From assembly GCA_024500155.1 (NCBI GenBank), contig CM044879.1, positions 7,083,501-7,147,500 of the forward strand: a DNA stretch of 64,000 bases. Reading direction: 5' to 3'. The notes under the pieces were generated by a model. It had not been told where the DNA came from. It was given only the letters and a program-made list of their open reading frames with translations, and made no database searches. Shown piece after piece: positions 1-12,138 of this stretch (the first letter of the stretch is position 1; the number at the start of each line of letters is the position of its first letter). Origin of the DNA: Chenopodium formosanum. Taxonomy: Eukaryota > Streptophyta > Magnoliopsida > Caryophyllales > Amaranthaceae. A program made the position numbers and the translations under genes.

Positions 1-1418
1 AGAATGCCAACCACAGCACCAACCACGAACCCAGCCATCGAAACCATCAGAACACCTAATTGTGCATTTGCTACTACAGTTCCCACTGCAGAGCTAACAG
101 CCACATTTACTGCATAAGAGACTGCTCCTGAAAGCACTGACACGGCGCTGTTTAATGCAGACTCAAGCTTGTGCTCAGCTGTGAAGATGTCCCACGCCAT
201 TATGCCTGCAGTTACTGCCATCGTCGCAACCCCACCTGCTGTTGCGCCTGGAGGCTTGCTCCTCTTGTATATGGTTGGGATCTTTGCGCGCCCTGATTCC
301 ATTATGATGCTGTTGTATACCTGTTTGATGGAATCATGTTGATCTATGTTAGTAGAACTAAATCAAACAAACAAACAAATTCTTAATTTCACTGTAGCCC
401 CGGCTACACAATCTCTGACTGATTAACCCTGAGTAATTCCTGACTGACTGAGTAACTCCATCCAGCCACACTATTTGGCCAACCGCATAAGAAAATTTGT
501 GATTATACATTGATATTGATCCTTAGGCCTTAAAATTCCTATCATTGATTTTATTGACCACTTGATTAGTGCCAAATAAAAGACAATATATTCTCTGCTG
601 TTCAACAGAACTAGTAGCAAATTAATCAAAATATTTTAAACAAATACAAATATATTACTCGAAGTAGTAGTTACCTCAAGCTTTTGGTCTTCTTCCAAGA
701 ATTCAAATTCATCTTTATATCCAAGTTTGTTCTTGTGCCTGAATTTTATATTTATGACAAGAAAAATAGATACTTATATTAGCTAGTACATTAACACGTC
801 AAAAATCAATTACTGTAATAGAGAAACATGTTATCAAAGAGCTGGATTGTTGTACCTGCTAACAAGGTTTGGAAACTCAATTCCCTCTATCTTGAGAGCA
901 TCAGAGTAAGCCTTGGAGTGAGCACGAGACGTGCCACTTCGCAAGTTTGTAACATATTCAAACATAGATGTCTTGTAATAAGCCACTTCCTCAGCAAAAC
1001 TTTCAATGTCATTGACACCCCTGGAATCAACCGTATTAAGTTCATTGGCCATGTCGTCGAAGTGTGTCTTAAGGCTTTCGACGACAGTCACTCGCATACC
1101 ACAGTTCTGAATACACTGCAGGCCCATGTTGACACCATACTTGACATAATCCAGAATATCTGTAGCAATGTTCGCCTTCAGCTTGTCAGTGTCCCTCGCT
1201 GCCTCATGCTTGTCGCGTAAATCAGTACTTGTTTGTAGGAGTGTGACAACAATGTCATAAGCATTGTTGCATTCTTCGAGGTACTTGGCTCGATCAGGCT
1301 CCGATTTGATGCTTAGACTGAGTGGCTCTTCCTGGTTCCTCAGTACTTTTGCAAGCTTTCGTAGTTGTTTGTCCTCCATCAATAATAGTAGATCGTCCTG
1401 CGCTCGTACCTCAGCCAT
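1..1418 (-). CDS. Uncharacterised protein with glycine/alanine-rich membrane-like C-terminal region (5' part of gene, cut by window edge)
   Basis: I do not recognise a named family. Exons by frame and splice signals are 1418-856, 738-675 and 320-<1 (minus strand), giving at least 315 residues. The ATG at 1418 opens MAEVRAQDDLLLLMEDKQLR. Residues 1 to about 205 are charged and helix-forming with no signal peptide. From about residue 234 the chain turns strongly hydrophobic and small-residue rich (GATAGGVATMAVTAGIMAW, SAVSVLSGAVSYAVNVAVSS, MAGFVVGAVVGIL), with glycines at spacings seen in packed membrane helices. It therefore looks like a soluble helical front followed by two or three membrane hairpins. 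The first donor follows codon 187 in phase 2 and the next joins at a codon boundary; both fit GT-AG. The 3' end lies outside the window. The structural reading is inference and no function can be assigned. Confidence 0.72.
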
Positions 1419-1745
1419 ATTATATTTTGTTGTTCGATGCTACAGAGTTCAGACCTTCAGTGATACAATTCCATGAAAAAAGAAAGATCAAACTTGTTAA
1501 GATTAATATATGACAATAAGTAATTAATCATACTTGAAAACAAATTCTATGAACATCAAACAATGTTACTGAAGAAAAAAGCAGAGAAAAAGCAAAGAAA
1601 AGCAAAATAACATGATTTTAGTAGACTACAACTTATTTTTAGAACAGCAAAGAAAAAGCAGAGAAACTTACTGAAGCAAAATAAAAGAAAGCAGAATGTT
1701 AGAAGTGTGGAAAGTAGTGGCTATTACTCAACTAATCAAGCTCGT

Positions 1746-1757
1746 TATTTATATATA
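1746..1757 (-). promoter_or_regulatory. Possible TATA box of the uncharacterised gene
   Basis: The minus strand reads ACTATATATAAAT about 330 bases upstream of the ATG at 1418. The long leader between them contains a good donor (CAGTAAGT near 1670) and possible acceptors near 1450, so the 5' UTR may hold an intron. This rests on motif and position only. Confidence 0.3.
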
Positions 1758-2107
1758 GTAAAACACAACTACATTAGGGTAGAATACTAACATAAGATAG
1801 TAAGATAACATAATTTTATACTACTTTAGGGTGATTAGCTATCTTAATTTTATTATGCCTAATGTAAAACACAACTATATTAAGTAGAATACTAACCTAA
1901 ACATTAGATATAGTACAAATTGAAAAAAAAACAAAAAAAAGCAACTCCGATCTCAAGAAATTCAATAATTTATTCGGATTATACCAAAGTTTTTGTGTAC
2001 ACTATCTAGGTGTAGAGTAATTTTAGAGTACACGCACAACCAAATAAAAAAAATTAAAAATAATAAAAAGTCTATCAATTACACAAAGTTTTATATGTGG
2101 ATGGCCA

Positions 2108-2275
2108 CACCGCGTGGGCGGGGTTATTCGGTCGGTCAAGGATTAATCAGTTAGTCAGGGATTACTTGGTCACTTAGTCGGTTAGGGGCTACTCGATCGA
2201 TAAAAGATTACCCGATCTATGTTTTAGTGCGTGTCAGCCGGCCACACGGTTTGGCTAGCCACACAGAAAACACAC
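2108..2275 (+). repeat. Cluster of degenerate GGGGTTACT / GGTCGGT repeats
   Basis: Several imperfect units of about 20-30 bases contain GGTTACTCGGTC-like cores (GGGGTTATTCGGTCGGTC, GGGATTACTTGGTCACT, GGGGCTACTCGATCG). The cluster ends near a CGGCCACAC motif. The same unit recurs at 3740-3995, 15414-15535 (reverse) and 39160-39295. Confidence 0.55.
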
Positions 2276-3739
2276 TAATTCAACCAAGTAATTACCAACG
2301 ATTTATTCCGCCATCACAAATTAATGACATGCTTAAACCTGTAATGATGACTATATAGTACCCATAGTTTATGACACAAATTTTTTTAATATTAAATTGT
2401 ATTATAGTCTTATCGGGTTATTTACAATAAATTTTAAAAAAATTCCCTCTTCTTTTCTGTCTGGTCTCTTTCTTTCTTTTTTCCTCTCTTTCATACTACT
2501 AATCTCGTTCTCATGTCTCTCTCCTCTTTGAGTTTTCTGTTTCTCCTAGCGAACAAGTAAGCAACTGACTATGATTTTAATGGTTTGTAAAGATTTAAAG
2601 TTTTAGTAATGAAATTTGATCAATCTAGAGTTTTCATGTTCGAATTTGACCTTAATAGAGACATAACTAATGATATGAAAAAGATATATTTTCATTTTGT
2701 TATTAGTTTTGGGTGGTTGTGTAGTGTGTTGAGGGTTGTGCATGCATGGTGTGAGTGTTATTAAGTGCAAGTGTGAGTACTTTTTTTATTCTAAAATGTA
2801 AAAGAATGCAAAGAGCTTACAATTTATAACATGAGTGTGGGATGCTCTTCCTATTGCCAAAGATTTTAAGGATGAAACCTCGTTTTAGGCTCTGGTTTGT
2901 GGACGGGATTCTGAGCTTCTCATCGTCTTTTATTTACCCCATTTGTTATAATAAACTAGTATCCGATTAGCTTTGATCTGGTCGCACCATATGTTGGGCG
3001 CCGTCTATATTAGGCCTTATGGTGATAAGGCCATGAGTATCACGTTCTCTTAGAGCTAGGCTCTGTAAGATTTGGGTGCAATTTATTTGTTTCTATTCAA
3101 GGGGGAATCTAAGAAAAAATAGTTAGCGTATATACCACTACGTTACTATCTTCTAACTTCTTGAATATGACACAAAAGGTAATAGTGACAATTTATGTAG
3201 CCCTATAAGAATTAAATATATATTTTATAGTGATACAAATATGTGAATTCTTGACAAAATTAAGCATCAATTGATCTACTTAATGTTTATTAATTTTCGA
3301 TTTTTAAATTTTAAGTTTCTTATATGTAGCCCTTAGATAATGCTAAGTTATCATTTTCCAACCAAAAAAATATGAAAAATACCGTACAATATTATTATAT
3401 TAAACACCCTAAATTTTGTGATGTTCGTTTGACATGCAAAATCTATCATATTAATTTAACTCGCTCGAGCTAATTAACATAATATATATTGAGACCCAGA
3501 CCAAAACATGACCCGACTTAGATATGTTTCAATCTACACATAACTTGCAAATTATTGACCAAAATCAAGCCCAACCCAAATTGAAACCCAAACCAAGAAT
3601 GACCCATTCCTAATCTAACCTATTCAAACCAATATTTAGCTAATTAGCTCCCCGAACTCAAATTCAACCTAGAGAACATTCAATATGGCCCACTAATTTC
3701 CCTTTTTTAATAAATAAAAAAAAAATACAAATTCTTTAT

Positions 3740-3995
3740 ATGTGGCTAGTCACTATAGGGGTTACTTTTTTAGTGTAATAAGGGTTACTGGTCAGTTTTA
3801 AAGGGCTTACTTTGCCAGTGTTATAGGGTTAATTCGTCAATGTTATAGGGATTACTCGGTCAGCATTACATGGGTTACTTGATCAATGTTGTGTTATATG
3901 GGTTACTTTGTTAGCATTATAGGAGTTACTTGGTCAGTGTTATAGGGGTTACTTTGTTCTTTTATAAATGTTCACACGGTGTGGTCGGCCACACA
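3740..3995 (+). repeat. Tandem degenerate GGGGTTACTTGGTCAGTGTTATA repeat
   Basis: At least nine imperfect units of roughly 22-30 bases, each with a G-run, TTACT and a GTCAGTGTTATA-like tail. As at 2108-2275 the array is bordered by TGTGGC/GGCCACAC motifs, which suggests one repeat family with shared borders. Confidence 0.65.
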
Positions 3996-4436
3996 AGACG
4001 GGAAGAAAAACATTTACCCACCCACAAAATATCCTACCTATTTTATGTGATCATTAAAATTTTATCCTTCCAATCAATAGAATTAATCCTTCACATATTT
4101 CTGTAATTTTTGTCGAATAGGAAGCGTTTCAGATATTAACTGTAGAATTAATGCTACCCAGTAATCATTGCGTTGAAAATGAATTCCAACGCAACCAAGT
4201 TCTCAATTATATTCGTTAGCACGCACTCTAAATTCACACACCATTCTCATACAAAGATACTTTTGGATGACCCGTTGGAGTTAGATAAGCTTATGCCTAA
4301 AGAGATGAAGCGTTTAGCTTTTTTGAATAAGTGCTTATAATTTGTTTTTAACCGACCAAGGTAACACAAAGTATTGATTATATAATTAACCAAAATAATA
4401 TGAAGAGTTGGAGAAGCTAAAAGACCAAAGAATTAA

Positions 4437-4978
4437 TCTATATCTATATCTAGATCTATACTTGGGGATTGCTCTGATTGACTGAACTGAGGTGAACTGA
4501 ACTGAACTGAACTTATTAGAGCTTAATTGAATTGAAATGAATATTTTATGAGAGAAGGAAATTAAGATAAGAATTGAATTGAACTTATTGGAGCTGAATT
4601 GAACTGAACTAAATTGAACTGAAAATAAGCTGAAGAGAACAGACCCTTAGTATTTAAAAATACAAACCATCATCTTCAACATGCAACATGTAAATTAATA
4701 TTTTCACCAATGCCACATGTCACCTCATTTAGCTTTAGTTTATTTAATTCCCTTTCTTATATTAAAAATAAATAAATAAATAATAGCTTTAATTATACAT
4801 GTATGAATGTTGTTTGATTTCACTTTCCTCCAACTAAATACATTCTACAATTACATTCAATTTTCAACCCTATTTTTCCTTTATAAACTATTCATTTTCC
4901 TATAAAAACATATTATAAAATAAAAATTTATATTCTATACCTATAAACAGTCTGTGCATTGCACGGCCCAGAGACTAG
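4437..4978 (+). mobile_element. Non-autonomous Helitron, interrupted by a MITE
   Basis: The 5' end is TCTATATCTATA after host A. The 3' end is a GTGCATTGCAC hairpin followed by CTAG before host T. These are the known Helitron hallmarks (5' TC, 3' hairpin plus CTRR, insertion between A and T). A clear relative with the same ends and interior lies at 25491-25831. Removing the nested MITE (4464-4646) leaves about 350 bp, close to the 341 bp of that relative. No RepHel coding sequence is present. Confidence 0.8.
4464..4646. mobile_element. GAACT-rich Tourist-like MITE nested in Helitron
   Basis: Begins GGGGATTGCTCTG and ends GAGAACAGACCC, with (G)AACT pentamer repeats inside and TTA immediately after. 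It interrupts the Helitron after its first ~27 bases. It belongs to the same family as the copies at 8577, 20176, 21323, 34460, 46791 and 52118. Confidence 0.75.
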
Positions 4979-5955
4979 TTAGAGATTGATAAAGAGCCAT
5001 AATAACCCTAAACATTTGGTTAATCATGAGCATTAAGAGGGGGTTACAAGGAACAGGAAGAGACTTGCGCCCGATCGGGCAAACAACATGCAACACACAT
5101 TACATTACCCGAGTCAAACTTGACCTACAGTTATCCAACCCATGCCGTTCTAAACACCTGAATTGGTAGGTTATACTCGTATGACTAGTATTTACTCATA
5201 CGATTTTGTGAGCCAATTTAAAGACAAGATAGATAATTGGAATTTGGAAGCTAATGCATTATTTTGTTAATAATACTGATTTGATTAATTATGGCTTACA
5301 TAGTTGAGATTGATGGGTTAGTGTATCATGTATCATGATATCAATGATATTTCGTTGTGTTACAAAGTCGATCTTATCGTAATCTCTTATTCTCTTGCAG
5401 TACGTTATATTAAACTTCGTATGTGATAAGTACTCTCGTATAATTCAACGAGTGATTCAAAATTTAGATGCTGGTGAACACTGAACAGTAATATATTTTT
5501 TTTTTTTTAGTAATCATATGTTAGTAATCATAGATCAATGCTTGAAAAATAAAAAGTAATATTTTCATGGCAAAGCTGAATTATGGCTTAGACAGTCCAA
5601 AAGCGTGGTTAATTGATTTAATTTTATAAACAAGATTTGGTATAACTACTTTATTTTATTTTACTTCACGTGATATTGCCAAAACCTGTCAATTATTATT
5701 ACGAGTATTATTGTTACATAACTAGGTAGCATTAATACAACAAAATAAATACAATAATCAATTAGGGGCATTTAAAACCCTTACACAACACCATGACTGA
5801 ACATCTGCTCAACAAATTAAAATCAGACAATTATTATTTTATCCCTTTATTATATTTTATTTAATTTTATTTGCCACAATCGACTTTTCAAGGTTTTCGG
5901 GATTCTGAAACTTACAATGAGACGAAACTAATAAAATTCCACATATGACTATATA
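4979..5955. other. Intergenic DNA, nothing recognised
   Basis: AT-rich sequence without long ORFs, paired terminal repeats or RNA-gene motifs that I can see. Confidence 0.5.
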
Positions 5956-8130
5956 CTACCTCCGTTAAATGCATTCTGCAACTTTGGGAGGGTTTGCGGT
6001 TCACGAAGCAAAATTTGATAATGGTGATTAATGTATTTTGGGGGTATGTAATTAATTTGGAGAGAGAATATTTGGATATTTAATCAACCACTCACTACCA
6101 CCCCAAGACCAGTCAACACCACCCACTGCCACCACCAAGACAGCCAACAGTCCAACACCGCCTTCACCAACACCACCACCGCGGCACCGCCTTCAATGTC
6201 GGATTCACCACCACCACTACCACCCCACGATACCACCACGAAACCATGACATCCCCACCATTTTAGATCCGACGAATTCCACCATCACCACCATTCTCAC
6301 GAATCCCCATAAACCACCACCAGCCCCACAAAACCACCACCAGCCCCACGAAACCACTACCAACCCATAGATCCGACGGAAACCACCACCACCATTCTCA
6401 CGAAACCACGAAAACCCCCACGAAACCACGAAAACCACCAAACCCCCCACGAAACCACCACCACCATTCTTATGAAAGCCCCCATAGATCCGTTGGAAAC
6501 CTACTACAAACCCATCACAAATTCAATTTCTTGAAAGTTGAAGAGAGAGAAAGAAAAAGAGAGATAATGATATGGAAAGAGGAGAGAGAAAATATGGGGG
6601 AAGATGAAGATGAAGATGAAGATGTGTTGGGGTTTGGTGAGTCCGACTCACCGCGGAAAAAACCCGAGCCAAGTATCAGGCTTGCAATAATTAAAATCAT
6701 AAAAGCATAACAAAATAAACTCAAAGGGTAGAATTGGAATTATACTTTGACGCGTGCTTCGCCCGACCGATTGGGCACTTACTTGAAAGCTAGCCCCGAA
6801 AATACGACGGCCTCCGACTGAGATCTACCCACAAAACGACTACCGACTTTAAGGTTCGTTGCCTTGGGGTTAGCAAGGACCGACCAAGCCTGAGTATAAT
6901 GTGAGTTCAAGGGTTTTTGCAATGGGAATGCCCTATTCAACTCCTACTCAAGCATCATTCCCAATACCCCAAGTTGGGTATTTATAGGGAATGATAAGAG
7001 TGTGAAATTCTCTCCCATCAATGTGGGACTATGAGACTTTTCACATGTTATTTCAAAGCTAAAATAAAATAATTAAGCAAACTAGTAATAAAACAACAAG
7101 TGTCAATTACATATGAGGAAGTAGGTGAGGACCACTTGGAGAGGGGGGGGGGGACCAAACTTGCTCCCCGCTCTCTCCACCTTGTGTCACTTGGCACCTC
7201 CCTCCAACCAACTCATCTAGGCTTCCCACATGCTGCCGCTGCTATGCTCTCGGCCCAGCCACCCGCACTAGGGAGATGCAAGCTGCTGCTGCTGCTTGCG
7301 GCCAGCAATCCTCGCGCTCCCAAAGTCCCATGTGCGAGCTGCTGCTTGCTTGCGGCCAGCAAGTGTTGAGGCCTCGAGGGCTGCTAGCAATGGTGCGCTA
7401 GCACGCACTAGCCAGCCTAGGCTCGGCTTGGTGCGCATGCTAGCCACCATGCTACGCATTATGCCCCTAGCACTTGGATTGCTTGGGGCACTCCAATGCT
7501 AGGGGTATTTTGGGAAATATTGTTGATTTATTATTATTTGCACGTCTCGTAGTCTTTTATTATTTTTGACACGAATTCCGACGCTCGGTTTCGACGCTCT
7601 AAGCTCGAACTTCCGACGTCTAAATATTTATTACTCGGGCGACTAATTAATTCCTTCCGAATTAATTCGTCATGGCGGTTCTGGTTGATTAGGTGTGATC
7701 CAAAAGGTTCAGTCAAGATTAAGCTGTAATATTAATTATGCATTAATATTACTAATCGGAGCAGCCTCCACCCAGGCATCACTGGACCTTACTGAATATG
7801 TTTTCTAATAATTCTGAACCCACTATCAGAATAATACACTTGTTCGAAGGACACCATTCCTTTAAAGATGGAGGTGGTTTTGGGGTTCTTGAGTTGAAGA
7901 TGAAGAGTTGATGAATTAGATTGGGTTGGTTGGGGTAAAAATTGAGTAAGAAATTAGTGATTAATTAAATCTGATTATAGTTAGTAAATTGTATTTTAAT
8001 TTTTTAAATGAGGGTAAAATTGACATTTGACTAGTTTTTTTTTACTAATGAGGAAAGAAATTTTTTTGTTGCACATAATGTTTAGCGGACAAAAATAGTA
8101 AAAGTTGTAGAAAACATTTAACGGAGGTAG
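5956..8130. mobile_element. Long TIR element (Stowaway-type ends) carrying a nested insertion
   Basis: The two ends form inverted repeats of about 30 bases with 29 of 32 positions matching when the flanking TA is included: CTACCTCCGTTAAATG at 5956 and its complement ending at 8130. TA flanks both sides (5954-5955, 8131-8132). The TA target and CTACCTCCGT terminus are typical of Stowaway/mariner-type elements. Without the nested 6625-7864 segment the element would be about 930 bp. No transposase is visible; the interior includes a CCACCA-rich stretch at 6080-6500. Confidence 0.65.
6625..7864 (-). mobile_element. Probable solo LTR nested in the TIR element
   Basis: A 1.24 kb block of higher GC than its surroundings is flanked on both sides by AAGATG (6619-6624 and 7865-7870). 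Its right edge as given here ends in CA on the minus strand (ACCCCAACA); the other end reads TAAAGG rather than TG. It has no ORF with recognisable domains. Size, direct flanking repeat and lack of coding capacity suggest a solo LTR, but no second copy is in the window to confirm it. Confidence 0.4.
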
Positions 8131-8576
8131 TATATATTACTTTCTATATATTGACGAAATGACGAGAATATATATATGGTAAAAAAACTCAAAGTTTGAC
8201 CCAAATTAGCTATGATATGATAATGGAGCGAAAGAATAGGGACGGAGGGAGTACTTCCTTCGTTCCTCAAACTTCAACTAATTTTGTATTTAATTGCACG
8301 GTTTCAATGGACATCTTTGATAATTAATATATTTAGCTATGTATAAGAGAAAATTTTAATAAGTTGATATTTGGTAAATTTGCACTAAGGTTAATGAATT
8401 TAATAAGATCCTCCATGCTAATTTATTTCTTTTGTATAAATCATAAAATAATTCAAGTTATTTATTTTTAATTAACCTCATGAATACTAAATGAGACAAA
8501 CTTTCATAAACTGAGATAGTACGTACACTCAATTTTTTGAAGATATAACTTGTATCAAGCTAGCTTACAAGAATTA

Positions 8577-8735
8577 GGGCGTGTTCTGATTGACTGATAA
8601 CTGAGTTGAACTTAACTGAACTGAACTGAACTGAACTAAATATTTTATGAGAGAAGAAAATTAAGATAAGAATTGAATTAAACTGAACTTATTGGAGCTG
8701 AACTGAACTGAAAATAAGCTGAAGAGAGCAGGCCC
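8577..8735. mobile_element. GAACT-rich Tourist-like MITE
   Basis: Starts GGGCGTGTTCTG after TTA and ends GAGCAGGCCC before TAA. The interior has tandem GAACT pentamers and the shared block TATTTTATGAGAGAAG. Same family as the P450-intron copies. Confidence 0.7.
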
Positions 8736-11203
8736 TAATAATATGTAGAATTCACAAAATTGATTTTGAGAAATTGGGTACCGTGATTGGGGTAGCCATT
8801 ACCCGGCTTGTAAGCAAATTTGAACTGTTCAAGGTACAAAACATTATGACTGATTTTTTCCTAAGGTTAATGTTATTCTCATATACGTACTTGAGGGTAA
8901 GGGAATGGAGTTACACACATTCAAGAGGGAATTGAATACGGTTTATGTTTTTCGAAAAGGTAAGAAAAATAATATTGTGTATGAAGATTATATTGCACAG
9001 CAAATATTCTAAGTATAAGACAAAATGAGCATAATTACATTTTTTAACGGAAAATAATAAACATAGCCATAAGTGAATAGGATTCATAAGTACAATGTTT
9101 TTTTTCCTAATATACTTTTATTGTTAAGGTAGTAGATTCTTATATGGGAGTTTTTTCACAAGATTTTAGAGCGCCACGTAAAATTTTTGTTTTTAAAAAA
9201 TTATCAGAGCGCCACATAGGATTAATATTTTTAAAACGCTACAATAGGATTATGCCACCTAATATAAGATTAGTTAACGTGCCACGTAGGATTATAAATT
9301 ATAGTTTATCCAATAAATAATTCAAGTGCCACATAAGCATAATTAACTAATGAGATTTTAATGGTTACATTAAATAAATACGAAATATTATCTTTTGAGA
9401 TTAGGAAATTTATCTAATATTGTAAAACCAATATGGAGAAAATGATATATTACGTACAACTAAGATAATATATATATACATATATAGAGAGTTTTTTCCC
9501 GATATTTTAGAGCGCCACGTAGGATTTTTATTTTTAAAAAATTATTAGAGCGCCACATAGGATTAATATTTTTAAAACGCTACAATAGGATATTATCTTT
9601 TGAGATTAGGAATTTTATCTAATATTTTAAAACAAATACGGGGAAAATGATATGTTACGTACAACTAATAAAATAACAAATGTAATCACAAAAATATAAA
9701 CAATATTTTTTTAAAAAAAAATAGATCGACCCATGCATCGCACGGGATTCATCTAGTTTCTTATAAAATGAGACAAATAATATACAGTAATAAATAACGA
9801 ATGAAGGGAGCAATGCATTGGAGACTGTAACAATGAAAGTGTGAGAAATCTCTGCCCTAAAAAGCTTGAATCTTTGATGACTTTATAACTTTAATAATAT
9901 TCATTGATATTAAATTACGCTAAGATAGTATCACCAAAATACTTCCTCATAATACCATAAAACATAAAATTTAAAAATTTTGTTGGTATCAATATAATTC
10001 TTAATACCATCGAGATACAAATTTATAAAATAATACTAACGAGCATTATAAAACTCAATGACTTAAGGGAGACTGAGAATCTCTCATGCAAGTGTAACAA
10101 ACTAACAAATTTAGTTCAACGAGAAGTAACTTGCCTTAACGAATCACGGCAACTCATTAGTTAATGTACCTCGTTAAAGTGTACACATATAAATAATTCA
10201 ACACGTGAATCCTAATGGGATTTTGTAAATCAAATTGATGACAAAAAAATTACGTAGTATTTGGAATTTGGATGCTAGCTTTCGTATACAAATTAATAAT
10301 ATTCAATCTTATCGATACCGGCACTAGTGTACAGAAAAATGAATTACATTCATGTATTATTAATTACTCCATACTATTTATTGTTATCATAAATCAATAG
10401 TAGTGGAATGAGAGTATTATTTAAGGGATTTTCTTTTGATCATCCGTAGACACACGTAAAAAATTACATACAAGATTTCTTTTGATCATACCGGCACTAG
10501 TGTACAGAAAAAATTACACACGTTAGATCAGCAAGTCAAATGAGGTTACCTCCATTGTTATATTGGCTCCATTTTTTTTTTCCTTTTTTCTCTTTTTTTT
10601 TCGCATGACAAAGTGGAAAAAGTACAAGTTTATCTTGAAGATTAACTAGAACTCCCTCGAGCTGAATTGCTTAGACAATTCAATGGATGTTTTAATTTTT
10701 TTTAAAAAAAATAAGATTTGGCACAACTACTTTAATTATTTTAATTCCATGTGATATTGCTGAACCTGTCAATTTAATTTTTATTACTTTAATTCTCACA
10801 TGATACTCACACGTTAATGAATAGATGTTAGAGTTCATACATAACATAATGACAAATAACATAGGTCGTGTTTGGTAAGCTGAAATCTGGATTTTATTGT
10901 GTTAGTTAATTTTGATTAAATAATTTTATACATTGATTTTACTTACTAATTACATTATAAAAGGGTATGGTAAATAAGTGATTGTTTAAATATGCGAAAT
11001 GTCCAATAAGCTAATTGTGACGAGTAGGTACGTGGTTGAGATAGAGTTTTAGATTGACGAACAATCACAATTGACGAACAATTATTGGTGGTTTGGGGGA
11101 AAAAAAGTAAAAGGGGAAATGAGAATTCAAATAGGAATGATAAATGTGAGGGAAATAGGGAGGGAAGGGAAAGAATGAGCCCAAAATGACGTCACGTGGT
11201 AGT
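8736..11203. other. Intergenic DNA with one possible Helitron
   Basis: No gene seen. The only structured part is 9138-9756 (next entry). The remainder is AT-rich with short poly-T runs. Confidence 0.5.
9138..9756 (+). mobile_element. Possible Helitron with an internal partial duplication
   Basis: The 3' end carries CCCATGCATCGCACGGG, an imperfect hairpin, followed by CTAG and host T, as in the Helitrons at 4978 and 25831. A block beginning GGAGTTTTTTCAC... with TTAGAGCGCCACGTA recurs 340 bases later with a few changes (9148 and 9488). The 5' end is uncertain. Confidence 0.4.
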
Positions 11204-11332
11204 TGGGGGGTAAGAAGGTGGTAACTTTTGATGTTTTTGAAAATAGAAGGTGGTAATTTTCAAAAAAAAAAAATAGAAGGTGGTAATTGCTAAAATGGAC
11301 ATAACAGAAGGTGGTAATTGTCAAAATTTCCT
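11204..11332 (+). repeat. Short tandem repeat, AGAAGGTGGTAATT unit
   Basis: Four imperfect copies of AGAAGGTGGTAA(C/T)T followed by TT/TCAAAAT-like spacers. It is a minisatellite of low copy number in non-coding DNA. Confidence 0.6.
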
Positions 11333-11571
11333 TAAATAGGAGTATAAGTCTAATTTTACCTAAAGAAACTGCTTTAGCCATTGTTGATTTTTAGTATCAA
11401 CAGTGGCAGACGAACTATCATATCTAATAAAACCCATACTCTTTATATTTCTTTCTTCTATTAAACAAAAGTACACACATTTGACACATACATGGTCAAC
11501 CCTTTTTCCGTTATTTCTTGATTTATGTAGTTACATATAACTGAGTAAGACTTATGAAAATGAAGATAGTA

Positions 11572-11661
11572 CTACCTCCGTTACAGGTTATGTGCAACGA
11601 TTAGACATTTTCCCTCTCTGCTTTATGTCAAATCGTTGCACATAACCTGTAACGGAGGTAG
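11572..11661. mobile_element. 90-bp Stowaway-type hairpin MITE
   Basis: CTACCTCCGTTACAGGTTAT opens it and the inverted copy closes it; TA lies on both sides. The arms extend through GTGCAACGATT, so the whole element can fold into one hairpin. A relative of exactly the same length lies in an intron of the B3 gene at 60710-60799. Confidence 0.8.
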
Positions 11662-11758
11662 TATAATAATACAATCGTCATTTGTTAGCAAAATTAATTT
11701 GAATTGTTCGTCACATAATTGGCAAATAAATAGTTGGATACTTATATTCGATTTTATA

Positions 11759-12000
11759 GGGCCTGTTCAGATTTACTTAATTTCAGTTCACTTTAGTTCA
11801 GTTCAGCTCCAATCAGTTCAGTTCAGTTCAGTTCAGCTCTAATCAGTTCAGTTCAGCTCCTAATTTCCTCTCTCATAAAATATTCATTTCAGCTCAATTC
11901 AGTTCAGTTCAGTTCAGCCCCAATCAGTTCAGTTCAGTTAAGCTCCAATCAATTCAATTCAGTTCAGCTCAATTCAATTCAGTAAATTTGAATCATTTCT
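11759..12000. mobile_element. GAACT-rich Tourist-like MITE, right end degraded
   Basis: Starts GGGCCTGTTCAGATTTACTT and holds many CAGTTCAGTT repeats. The right end has AGTAAATTTGAA but lacks the clear CAGGCCC terminus of the intact copy at 34460-34696. Confidence 0.65.
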
Positions 12001-12138
12001 AAATTGTCTACCCATAATGTGATATATTTATCACAAACTATTGGGTCAGTCAAGCCTGACCAAATAGTTTGTGCGGCGGAGGAGATGACAATGACGATAA
12101 AGACAACGATGACGATGACGACAACAATGGTGGATCTC

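Larger units (their letters stand above)
1759..4436. other. Intergenic DNA, no gene seen
   Basis: AT-rich sequence with no long reading frame. It contains two clusters of a degenerate GGGGTTACT-type repeat (listed separately). The rest shows no recognisable element or RNA gene. Confidence 0.6.

Noticed and set aside
828..1513. Plus-strand ORFs over the uncharacterised gene
   Set aside because: They are shadows of the 194-residue minus-strand exon, which continues through two good splice junctions.
6217..6450. Glycine/tryptophan-rich ORF
   Set aside because: It is the reverse reading of CCACCA repeats within a TIR element.
7100..7502. Overlapping ORFs of 60-90 residues in a GC-richer patch on both strands
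   Set aside because: They lie inside the probable solo LTR, have repeated alanine/leucine runs and no recognisable domain.
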